Assembly (NCBI GenBank): GCA_039619475.1
Contig: CM077115.1
Coordinates: 552,442,826-552,506,825 of the forward strand
Direction: 5' to 3'
From: Icerya purchasi
Taxonomy: Eukaryota; Arthropoda; Insecta; Hemiptera; Monophlebidae
DNA: 64,000 nt
In this document: one piece after another, positions 45,701 through 59,100 of the stretch
Position numbering within the stretch: the first letter of the stretch is position 1
Layout: the number at the start of each line of letters is the position of its first letter
Made by a program: the position numbers and the translations under genes
The notes under the pieces: generated by a model
Seen by the model: the letters and a program-made list of their open reading frames with translations, nothing else
The model's database searches: none
Told to the model about the DNA's origin: nothing

Positions 45701-48700
45701 TTTGTTCTGCCTTTAGTATTATTTTTTGATTTTCAAACGTCGTCGATTATCAGCTCTGGTAGTGGCTTTGTATACGGGCCGGTGGCGTCAATACTGGTAA
45801 GGCAAAGCAATAAAACATATGGTAGCTAGAACAGGTGAGCGGGTAACTCTAGATACCTGGAAACGGCGAGGGACAAATAGGCAAAAAAATGGCATCGGTC
45901 TTGGCTCTCAGCTGATCAGCGGGCGGTCAAATAATGGCGGTTCGAAAATCATGCGCTACGCATGCAGTAAAAATATATTTATAACAGTTCATTTATTATT
46001 TTTTTTGTATTAATTTTATATTAAAATAAGAAAAAAGAAATTGCTTTTTAATAGCTACTAAACAAAAAAAGAAATAAAAAATCGGTTAATAAACAGACGA
46101 TGACTTTGCCTATTTATATGCAGATGTTAAATGTTTTGCGTATTTATGTATTTGTTTGTGAAAGTGAATTACTGAGAATATGTTGTGCACATTTTAAAAA
46201 CCTCCTTATGTGCAGTATATCCTTATTACATTTTGCAGTCATTTAGTCGGAAATTTTTTCAAATTGGTTGGAAAACAGCTGATCACAGGTAAAATGACAA
46301 GACGTTTTTTATTTGTTTTTGTAACGAATAAACCGGTATAGATAAAGCTGACGACCCTATATACCTACAATATAATTTTTCTAATAAAAAACGTATAGAA
46401 GTATATTCATAACAATCAACGTGTGCAGTCATTGAAAACATTTTTCAACCATCCGGAAAGCGAACTCGAACGACCTCTACATTTTTGTTGCGTTCAGTAT
46501 TGAAAAGGAAGTTGTATGAAGAGGCTTTAAATTCATAAATTTGTTTATAAATTAGTTTCGTAAATATTTTATGTTTTGTGAATTCGTATAAGATTAAAAT
46601 AAAGTTAAGAAGTATGTGATTCACATCTAAGTATATTTTTCGAAAAAACACGATTTTACAAAAAAAAAAATACCGAGCAAAGCTCGGTCGCCCAGGTACT
46701 TTAATATTAAATTGTGCAATTTATTTATAATCATAATGTTTAATTTTATCGGTTAATTTTAATTTTTATTTTAAATTTCTGTATTTTACGGTAATTAATA
46801 CTTTGTCGCATATTTTGTTATACTTTATTTCCTTTATTACGTTTCTAAAATTTGTTAATTACTGTTGACTACGTATCTTTTATCAATTGTTGACGGATTT
46901 ATTATTGTTAGTTTTAATTTTACTTGTTTTTAATATACGTCATGAAGATGAATTAAATATCCCGAACTAGAATCGGTGTTTTTATATTTTTAAATTTTTA
47001 AATTTTAATATATCATTGTGTATTTTACGTGATTTTATTTTTCATTATTCAACAATTTATTAAGTTTATCTAAATATGGAAACATTAAATTAGTATAATA
47101 CGTTGTCGTAAAATATGTTTAAAATTTTGCCTGTATTGAATGTGGTAAAAAAAAAAAAAATGACAATCTGCGTATTAGAATTATTCGTTACTGAAAATGA
47201 CACCACATATTTCGAAATTTGAAATTCAGTAAGGACAGGTGGTGTATTTTAAACTTCTTTAATAATTTATTTCATTACATAATGAAAAATTTCAATTTCA
47301 CTTAATTTTTGACATGCTCTGAAAACGGGATATGTGTTAAAAAGACCAATCGGTATATAGCGAAAACAGATTGGTCAGTTTTCACACCTTAAATGCGACA
47401 TTCTGTTAAAAATCGAATATTTTGTCGCGCTAAAGTGAAATTTGTGGCCTAATGAATAGCCTAATGAACAATACAAATTGTAGAGGTTCAAGCATAAGAG
47501 ATGAATAAGTATGTAAAGGATCTATAGGAATGTAAAATGTAAGGAGATTGAAGAATTCCAGAAGTATTGGTAGGAGGAACGGAAGAAGTAGCCCCAAAAA
47601 ATCGAAACCAAAATAATGATAATAAAGAATCTTTTAATATCCTGTTCGTTAATTATAGAATATAGTAAGTTATAACAAATACAAATATAACAAACAAATT
47701 TAAGAATAGAATTTGTTTCTGATCACATATACTGAGTTGTGTTTTTAGCTGGTGATGGGTTATACCCGAAAACGTTTCTAAGCAGTCATTTTATTCTTAA
47801 ATTTGTTTGTTATATTTGTATTTGTTATAACTTACTATAAAAATAATGATGACAGAGAAAACGTTTAAGTAAGTTTAGAACGACATCATTGAAAGTATAA
47901 GTTTAGAGTTCGGAAAGAGAGACTCCTGGTGAATTTCTACACGTAAAGGGCGATATATGTAATATCATGTATGAGGACAGAAACGTTTAAAAACGCAGGA
48001 TAATATTTGAAATTGAAAGTCTCTTCGAAATGTCGATGAAGAAAATTGTTAAAATCAAGTGCGCAAATAAAATTAGAATTGTGCAGCGGGCCAGATTGAG
48101 TGTTGATAATGAAAGTATAGGGGAACAAAAGGAACGGATTAAGCTCATTTTGAAAAAACTATAGTTTTCAGTTAGTGACAAAAGCAGAAGGCTGGGTAGA
48201 AAAAAGAATAAAGTGTGTTGGAGGAAAGAACCCGTGACAGAGATGAAGAAGGAGATGTGCGACGTTTGCAGTTACAAATTCTTAACGTGTAAATAGTCCG
48301 GCAGGAAAGAGTGGAGTAGAAATATCTATTTTACTACTTGTGAAGATTTATCGTTGCAATGTCCAACGCGATTTTTATCATACTTGCAAAGTCGAATTTT
48401 TTTCAGATTGCAAATGTCATTTTAACGGCTTTATTTTCGTTTTTCGCTCTTATATTGTTCTCGATGCTGTTGTAGGTTTTATTATTTTCAAAAAAATTAC
48501 AATTATATTACATGATTAAGAGCGAGCCGTTCTTCTTAACTGAAATGGATATAATATTTTATTTTAATGTTTGAAAATATTTATACAAGTTTTTTACATC
48601 TTTCATTAAAATCCGATTATTGAACTTTATTTAACAGGTGGAATCGATCCACATACTCACTTGGAATTTGAATTTATGGGTGGCACGTCTGCTGACGATT

Positions 48701-51700
48701 TTTATTCGGGAACAAAGGCAGCTATTGTTGGCGGTACCACTACCATAAGTAAGTTATCAAAATTAAGTAACACTTTTCTTCTTCGCATTTTAATTTAATT
48801 CGATTTAAGACATCGAAATATTTTGCAATGTAATATCATTTTGAATTTTATGCGAAAAAAAAACATTATAATATAATTTACAATAAAAAAAAAAAGAAAA
48901 AAAGCAGCTAGATTTTTCATAGTTATTTTAAATAAGATGTGCACGGATAAATTGTTTGGTTACAATGAAGTATTTAGTCTATGTTAAGTGATATTCTAAG
49001 GTAGCCACCAAACCGGAAATTTTGTTGTAAAACCGAGAAAAAAGGTAAAAATTTTTAGTAAGGAAAAGTTATTTGAAAGGAAAAATGAATGCATTTTTTA
49101 ATGTACTTTATTCGAAATAAATTACGAAGTTCTGTTTTATTCATATGAAATATGCCGCAGCGGTCAAATGTTACCAATAGTTACAAAAAAATTCCATTCT
49201 TTTTTTTTTTTTTGTATAATTCTAGTAATTAAAAAATCGGGAGTATTTGGAATAGGAAAACCGGGGATTTAAAAATTATATCACCATGAATGATGAAGTT
49301 TATGTTGTGAAATTTATGACTTCAAGAAGGTTGCAGCGTTAAAATTTGTGATCCGTTTTAAAAAGTACCGGTGTCAGTACTGCGGGCTAGCATTACAGAT
49401 TAGTCATGAACTATTTAATTTCGGAAGAAGAATAAAATGCGTAAATTGTGTGCAAAGTTGTGCCGAACAGCATTTCGGTCAGAAGTTCGTGTTGCTGTTA
49501 ATTTAAATAACATTCTGAATCGAGATATATGTAAACCGATATTTAAATGTGACAGTCCGAAACAGAACGGCACACGTTAAACAACGGGCACGGAGAAGTA
49601 GTTAGAGTATAAAAAAGCAGGAATGCTCCTCGTTGTAATTCAATGTTCGTGTTTTCTTACTGCGAACGCATAATTTGTAAAAAATTAAAATACGAATAGT
49701 GGTCAATATTTCAGTCTATTTAAATGGCTCCGTAAATGAATTCGAGTTGGTTTTATAGAAAGAAAATTTTTGCGTGTTTCAATAAGACAATGTGTGCTAG
49801 CTGGTGGCATTTTTCGTAAAACGTCAAGTAATCTATCCAGACAGCCAACTTTCATATTTGCATCTCGTGACTCATTTTTATTTCCTTAAACGGGAAATTC
49901 CTTGAAAGAATATCAATTTCAAATTCGATCAGTGTCCTAGAGTCCGGTTTTTATGTTTGTTTCGAACAATGAAAATGTTGCCTGAAGCAATTGAATAAAG
50001 GTAATCAACTATTTTTTTTGGTAAATATGATTTCGCGTAATTAATGGCCATCTTTCGTAGCCTTAAAATACAAATTTTACGATGTTCTATACAAAAATTT
50101 CACATCTTGTGTACAGATTTCAGTCTTATGTAAGCTTTATAACCTTTTCTAATTGTTCATTTCCCGGAAATGAATAATGTTCATTCGTCAAAATTTGAAT
50201 TTACGTGTGACATTAATCAATTTTTTTTTTTTTTTGTATAACTAATAAAAAATAGCATTGTACCGGATTTTCTCTTCTTCTTTTGCATCGCCTACTCCTA
50301 TATATCATGGTCATATAGTGTAATGGACCGTTTTACGGGATTTTTCTCTTTTTTGCTCGTTGAATACATTGCAATTTTGACCATTGCTTACCCTTATTAC
50401 ATTCATTCGGTGATTTGGTAGGCGACCTCTTCTGTCTTCGAATTTTGTCCGTATTAACGGGGTTTCAGCTCTATACAGTATGTTTGAAATATTTCAACAC
50501 ACGCAAAGAACTGTAGTATGAGACGCTCATTACGTGATATGCAACCGTTATACTAGAGAAATATTTTTTCGTTTAGCAGTCCATCTGGAGGAGAAATGCT
50601 TATTCTCGAATGTAGAAGTCAATTTTCGAGAAGGAAGCCTTTAACATTCTCAGTAATATTTTCAAATTTCTTTGCGTATGCGGCGTTCATTTTTTTACCG
50701 CTTAAAAAATGTAAAACGGAATTAAACATGTCTTTAATTATATTATCAGCGATAACTCGCTGTTAAATTAGACAAACCGGATAATAAACGACCCGAGAGG
50801 ACCCACGGCGAAAATAGTAATGGAACTGTTTTAGGAGCGAGTTGAAACAAACGTAATATTTTTTAAAAAAAAAAAAAAAACATTTTGTCAAAGATACGCA
50901 GGAATTCCTGTTTTTTTTTTCTTTTTGAAACATCCTCTAAATCAGATACGGTTTCTTCTATCACATGCCTAATCGTTCTGATCCTTTTTTTTCCTCTGGC
51001 TGAATCTTTTTCCGTAAATCTGCGTTCGAGTTTCGTAGCCAATTACGCGTTTGATTTAATTTACATGAAAGTTTTGAGTAGCCGAAAATTCGAACGCATT
51101 AAAAAAAGTATCTAAAAAACAAAACCCGGTTCTGCCAGCAATTTGGGGAATGTAGAGATGTATTTAATTTGCACGATTCATTGTGTCTGAAATTATTTGG
51201 AAAATGTATGCAGTTTTAATATTATACGGTAAAAATAGGTAATAATTTTTAATTTTCGTAACTCTAATAGGTACGTAATGATATAAGCGAATTCTTTTAG
51301 TCTTTTTTTTTTTTTTTCTTCCTTCCGCAATGAAAGATATGTGTTGTTCGCTAGTCCTATATTTTTTCATTTTGCGCGAAAACTGCGAGACGGGTGATTT
51401 AATGTATTTTCACTTTCAGTTCTAATCTTCTAGTTCAGACTATGTTTCCGGTTTAGCATATAACCAGATTGTTGATCTCGTCAAGTTCGGCTAAACTGTC
51501 TTTAGTCATCAGTTTTGATAACGCATTTTAAACTTTTTGCTCGATCCCTTTTTTATTATTATAATGATACAGCCGATGAAATTCGTTAAATTTTGTTTCT
51601 AATTTATTAGAAAACTGTTTCTCCGCGTTGATTTTTCATTATGATACAGTTATAATAGAGGAAACTTCAATTAAAAGTAATAAAAGAACACTCGAAACAA

Positions 51701-53104
51701 AGGGCATAATTAACGTGTGACAGAAATAAATCAGCGAATACGTCGATGTCGCCATCCGCTCGGTGCGGTTACTTCTCAGCATTACTACAATCTGTTTAAT
51801 GTTTAAAATTGCTTATTCCGGCCCCATAACTTAAAGCGTAATACCGCGCGCTGTATATAACGACTTGGGATTTATTATTGTCAGTTCAGATATTTTACAA
51901 CTGTTTTATTGTAATGATTGGTTATTATAGGAGGTTGGAATTTTGTCCGTTTCATAAATCCTATGTTCTCTGCGCCATTCATTATATTATTGATTCGTTT
52001 TATGTGAAAATCAACAAATTTTGCTGGTTCATTTTACATGTAAATGAAATTCAGGCGATTCGAAATTTTCATACTTGAGTTGCTCTCGAGGTGTTTACCA
52101 AGCTCGAAGTAATTAGGCTTCAGAAAAGTTTGGAAAAGTAAAGGTGGTCAGGAGAAAAGAACTGACTTTTTACTTTCCTGCTGGGCATAGTACTCTATGA
52201 AAAGATTAATTGCGCAATCTCGGCTGGTGCCCTGGCAATTCTCAGTTTACACTTTCACTTCATGTTATTTTCAGTACGCTACATTATAGTGTTTTTTTTT
52301 TTAGCTTAATTCGTGTTGCACAGTATATTAATTTATTTATTTAGAAGCTGCTATTATTTTTAAATATATATATATATATATATAAATATTAATTACAACG
52401 TAATTCTTAGGCCGGCCCCCATTAGGAAAAATGTCCAATTTTATGTAACGTTTGTTATATTTTAATTTTTATCGACTTTCAGAAAGAAGGGGGCTATACG
52501 TTCGTCGTGTATGTTTTTTTTTTTTTTCATATTGATTCGCGCAAAACTTATATTCGTAGGGACCGATTTAGAATTACTTTGCAAAATTTGATCATTTTGT
52601 ACAAAGTATAGAAGAGAAAGAGACAGAAATGTAATCAAGAGGGGTCAAGGGCTACAGTCCCTTTCAAGGCCAAAATGACCGAGCTTTTATTATATATATA
52701 TATATAAATATTGAAAATTAGATTGTTGTTTTTTACTTGCAAAACAGCATATGAATTCGCGACGTTATAATTTATTTTTTTTTATATTAATTTATAGTTG
52801 ATTTTGCAATTCCTAAAAAGAATGAGTCTTTAATTGAAGTAGTTGAAAAGTACAGGAAAAAAGCTGACGATAAAGTTTGCTGCGATTATGCGCTACACGC
52901 GGGTATAACTTACTGGTCTGATCAGGTAAATATGATTTCATCGTTTTCAGTAAAAATTTTGAAATAAAAAGTAGAAATCGCTAATATTTAAAGCCGCTGG
53001 GGGTTGAACTATAAAACGCTCATAAATTTTTTTTCCTTAATATACTTGTTATTTAGGTAAATATCAGGATTTTTCAAGAATCATTTTTTTTTTAAATACA
53101 TTTT

Positions 53105-53139
<35 letters not shown>

Positions 53140-56100
53140 TTTTTTAAACGCTTTGAGTTGCATACATTTTTGACTTATAATTGAAGTCGTATTTAAAACT
53201 ATGCACTTTTTCCGGTTTCGGTGGTGAAATATTTGTTAAGGAATTCAAAATTATTGAATTTTTTTTTAAATATCTTCAAAGAAAAAGTATATATGTTTTT
53301 AAAAATAGTTTAAGTTGTATCATCGTTCGCTTTTCCCCTTTTACTCTGAGCAACAAAATGATGATAAGCCGTAATCATTGAATGTGGTTAATCCAATGTG
53401 ACCCCATTTGCCTTACGAGACGAGTGCATAATAGGCAGCATAAATTTTTCAAATATATTATCATTATTATTTCATAAAGTTGTGTATATGTTGCTCATTT
53501 TATATGCATAACAATAGTCATTTCTTTAATTGTAGTTATACGATGATTTGCTCCTGAAACTTTTTTACATTTTAATTTTTTTCGGAAACTACGCTCAAAA
53601 CGATCGACAAAATAATTTTACTAGAATAATATAAAAAATTAGAGATTCATAAATAACGTTTGATTTTTCTTCAATATAGCGCTCGAGTAACAACGTTACT
53701 ATTAATAATTTAATGATTACTTAAACAACCGCTAACTGCTTTATCAACAAGCATGCACTTTCAAATGAAACACAAATAAAGATAATTTTCAGCATTAGAG
53801 AACTCCAACAACTTAGGCGTTGCAAAAAAAAAAAAAAAAACAACTTTAAAAAGCCGTACATAAAAAGAAAACTTTAAAAATGTAACTATAGAAGAAATAG
53901 AATTGGACTCGAAGGAAGACGTGTGTACGAAAATAAACAGTATAGGAGAAAAATATGGAAAGTTCATGTAACATCTTAATAAACACCGAAAACCCTTCAT
54001 CATATTAATTTTGAAATTTCGTGAATTGCGTATAATTTATAAATTATATTTTTTGTGTGTGGAGCTAGGAGAGAAGGAATTGTTATCAAACTGAGCATAT
54101 CGGAATATGACGGAAGTACAAACGTTGAATTAATTTATAAATGTAAATTTTTCTATTTATCCGCGGTTGCGGTCGCGACGTTTTCGAATTGTTTTGCGTC
54201 ATTTACGGCACGCTACCTGAGAACTTGGAAACAAGGTTACTCGATTAAATTAATAATGAACATTTTCACATAGAATGAACGAATTCTTATTTATCGTGTA
54301 ATCTTCACCATACGGTTCAGCATTTACCACACCACTGTAGGTTTTCGAGTCGCCATCTCCTCTACAATTTCTAAACATCATTCCAAAATATTCTAAGGAG
54401 CGTTTGAACATCTGAATAATGGCGTCTACTTCCATGTTGTCTGATGGACCAACATGATTTATTTTACAGTTTCCGCTGTTGACGTGTTCTTCGTTTCATT
54501 CTTCGAATTCGGCGGTATCTAGCTTATTTTCCCAAATTTTACATTGGTGGCAGACAGAACTTTTGACAAGCACATCAAAAACCTTTCCGGTATAGTAACC
54601 GATCAAAGAAGCGACACCGAATAGCGAAGTGAATCCCAACGTTTCTTCCATGTTCCGTCCCCTGATACTGTTAATTCGTTAGTATCTTGTACGTTATTCG
54701 CTTTGCATGTTTCTTCTTTCTCTTCTTTTACAGCAGCAGCAAAAAATCTTTTCGCAACATTTTCTACAGCTGTATGTATCTTCTGTATATGCGTGTTGTA
54801 GCTTGGTTTTGATAAGAAAGACTCCGCTAAATCCATCAAACCGCAAAACTTATCACATCCAGCTAAGCCTAGGCCTAACGCATGACGAAAGCAAAACGAT
54901 GATTCACTTCATAATGCGATTGCCTTGACCCTTCTTTCACTCTTTCACTAGACGGAACATACCGAGGCTCTTTGCATTTTTTACATGACACTTTGATTTT
55001 GAAGGCTAAACCTTCCATTTTGCATGTGCGAAAAGACATTTTCCCATCACAATTAACGCACTTCGCTAATGTAGGTAAAGTTGAAAATACTAAAAGGAAG
55101 TCTATAATTCTGTAATGTTTCTCTAAATCTTGCTCTACACTTTCTACAGTACTCAGTTTTATTTTTTTATACAATGCGCTGGACGCTTCCACATCGTCAT
55201 TTTTGCGTTTTGGGAATTTTTTCTTTCTCGGTCGACCCAAAATATCATCACCACCTTTCTGCCGATCTTGTCTTGTCACTTTTTTTTGGCATTTTGCAAA
55301 TAAATAAATAAATTTATCACGACACAACGCAAACCGAGCGAAAATACAGCTACAAACGAATGAACACAAATAAAAATTAACGGAAAACTACGATAAAATT
55401 TTACCGTCTCTGTACACATCGGCTCGGCTGAAAGTGTGCCTGTAAACTGATTTACCGGAAATATATCGTATACGATATACTGGAAATATACAATATATGC
55501 AAGGTCAGTTTACATACTTACAAAGACCCATAAAAGTAGAAAGTAATTAGGAGTTTACAAAGGGATTAAAGCAAATTCCAGGTAGACGCATTAAGCAATT
55601 GTCAGGCAGGTATAAAAATCGAGCATAAGGGCCGGTCGTTTGAAACGCTGTATCTTCGTTAATTTTGCTCCGATTTAATTGAAATTTTTACATAATACTC
55701 TCGACTCGTACATTCAGAAAAAAAAAATGCAAAAAAAAGTTTTAAAACCTTACCCCGCCCTTAAACTAATACTCGCGACTAGAAATATCAGCCATCGAGT
55801 CATCGTATCAAAATAGAGTCCAGAAACACAGACATTAAATAAAAAAAGAGACGTAGTCAAAATCGTCGAAATTCATATCAGTATGTGTGTATATTTATCA
55901 CGGGGTATTTTCCAAAATTCACTGAAAATTAATAAGTTTACACAGAAATACTCGGCCTGTGAATTTACCGGTGCCCTAATAAATTAATATCTTTCTTGCA
56001 CTCTAAATTAAAATAATAATAGTTGCGTTAAATAATTATAGCCTGTCAAGCGAAAGAAGTCCAGTCGAGTTTCGTTGCCGAGTATGATGCTCAAAGTGGT

Positions 56101-59100
56101 GTACTAGTAATAAGACATACATATATTAACACTTAACGTGTATTTCAATATTACTGAAAAAATCATTGCCATCCTCTTCTGTTATTCCTCCCGTTCTCGG
56201 ACGCAGTAACCTCGTTTTTTTTTCTTCTCTGTACGTTCATCTGTACCTTTTTTCCGGCCTGTTTTGATCCAGACGGACCACGTAATGTTAACATAGTGAG
56301 TGTTATATCTAATACGCGATCGACTGAAGGTTAGTCCCCTGAATTCGTGACTTTACGAACGGACTTCTTTCGTTTGACAGACTATACCAGGGGCGGCCAA
56401 CTTGATTAGACGCAAGATCTACTGATTACTGACGAAGCCTTGTGCGATCTACCAATTACATACTTCTTGAAATTTTAAATAAAACAGCATAGTTCAGTGT
56501 ACAATTATGATGTAGTATTTTTATTTTATTAAGAGGGAAAACATAAAACTGAAAATTATTCTTAGTAACTACCTATTTTTATTAGTGTGAGCATTGCTCT
56601 GAGCATCTTCCAATCAATATATGAGCGTCTGTCAAGCGAGAACGATGTTTATTTTTTGTTTGCCACGATCAACTGGACTAATAGCCGCGATCGACCGGTT
56701 GGCCACCGCGGGACTATACACTCATTATTAGGTTCAGATAGATTTCAGGCAAAGCTGTTTCAGAAAAATAATACATAACCGAAAGTTGTAAATTTTAGAG
56801 TTCCCAATGAATCGGCGTAATCAGTTACCGGACTTGCTTGATTTCTTTACTATTAAAAGAGTGATTAAATATAATAGTTGCAAATCCTCGATGAATTTAT
56901 TATTTGATCGCGCTTCTATTAACTCTTTGGGTTAACGAATGTAACAAATAGGGAATAATTCAGTGACTTTCTAGATAATTTTTTTAAACCAAATGTTCTC
57001 TTAATGCGGCAATGGCAGTTGCATAAAGGTATTCTCACACAATCTATGCAACCAGACATAATAAATTTTTCCATGTTCTCTTATATAAAGTGGCAAAAAA
57101 TCTTGTGCACTATTGCTTAAATTCGCCACTTCAATAATCTGCATTAATAAAAACATTTTCTCTTGTAAAAATAAAATATTAAAGCAAATAATTGCTAAAA
57201 AAAATTCCTCTGTGCATGCCAACATAATAATAGATAAAATCTTTAGATATTCGAATGAAGTCATACAAATCTTCCCAGATTTCATTTCTATAATTTCGAA
57301 CCCGAAAAAATCTGCCTTATTATTGGTACGTAATACAGAGAGACCTGTAAGTTTTCTGGGCTCAATTTTAGTCAATATTATACGAAACTAAAATCACATC
57401 TTTACAATAGTTTGTGGCATTTCATCATTGTTCAGTGTCATCATGTGGCCAATGTTATTTCATTCTGTTTCTAATTGGATCGCTATAGCTCAGCTTTCTT
57501 TTTCTGTAAGCCAATTTTACCTACAAGCTGATCTACTGATTGATGCTTGAATCTTATTACGTTCAGGCTTCTGCGCCTTAAAGGACATTGTGTTCGGTCC
57601 AGTTCTATACTCGTTCTATACTGCGCATATTCCAAATACGGTTTATTCATTCAGGTTGACGTTCTAAAAATTGTTGCTAACAAAAGAGTGGAAAGTGTAA
57701 CAGCACTGAATGTTAGGGACAAAATGGTGTACCAAGTGGAAAATTAAATTTTAACAAATTGGTTAGTATCCTCTTTACAAAAAAAAAGAAAATCCTAAAG
57801 TACATAGAAAATTAGATGCTGACCTATCTGAATTCAATAAAATAGTTTCGCTTAATTTTGGATGGAACACTTACATTACCTAGTGTACTAAATGTACAAA
57901 AAATAATTGCACACGTGTTTTGGACCTCTTTTAATTACTCACTGGGAAGTTAATTATGTATAAGATTTAGAGCATTTCGGCAAACACCAACTGTAAAACC
58001 GCAGTTTCAGTGTAATAAGCTACTGGGAAAATTCAGTTCTAGATGCTACGTTAACAATGAAGGAATTTATCATGACGTAAAAATGTTTGCAGATTTTTAT
58101 CAGCAAAAATAGTAAAACTTTCATCAAAACCTCATCACTTCAACGAAAGTATATGACAAAAAAGCAAAGTGCGGAAGAATGAAAACAAAAATGTTATTAA
58201 TTACAATAATAATTTCATGTACAATAGGGGTTACTGAATAGAGTAAATTCTGAACCACTTTTTGATTATCAATTCGTCCGCCAACTATTAAATTTTAGTA
58301 GGTGCATATTTAATTATTTATTTGTAATAAAAAATGATAAATTTTTATTTACTTATATCAACTTACGAAATATTTTCTCTCTCTTTAGAATAAATGATAT
58401 GTGGAAGATAATATATTTGGTAGTGAAACATATTTCAATATTTTTAAACATAAATTACTTTATTGTCACTGTAATGAATGAAAATGTATAAATTTGTGGT
58501 TTGCAGGTGAAAAAAGAAATGGAAGTGTTAGTTAAAAATCACGGTGTTTGCTCGTTTAAAATTTTTTTGGCATACAAAGATTTATTTATGGTAACTGATA
58601 AAGAAATGTATGAAATATTTGAACAGTGTAAATCGCTCGGCGCAATTGCTATGGTACATGCAGAAAATGGAACCGCTATATGCGAGGTAAGCTGATACAT
58701 TTACTTCTTGATATTGAATGAGATCTGTGAAAGTTAATATTTTCCTTTCGTTGAGGTGTAGCCAGTGTACTATAACATTACAGTAATATTTTCCGCGTCA
58801 TAGTATCACTTTTTAACCGTTTATTAACACGTGTATACGTTTTTTTTTCCAGCCACAGAACATCCCTATATTTTTTATTTGCTGCGAATTTAATTTTCAT
58901 GTTTTTTTTTGTTTTTTTTTTTCGCGAACGATCACCGTTATAAACATTTAAAAAATATTAATTTAACGATATCATCTGCTATTTTTTTCTATTTATATTT
59001 CTTTGCTCATTTTTTTTCCATTGTAATGAGGCGTTAGTGTTTTTTTTTTTTTTTGGTTAAGAAAATGTTAACTTTATGTCACAAAAACTATTATACATAC

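Noticed and set aside
57001..57391. Overlapping ORFs of 124 and 92 codons as a missing Crmp/DHP exon or hAT gene
   Set aside because: No similarity to the amidohydrolase fold; hAT motifs could not be confirmed.
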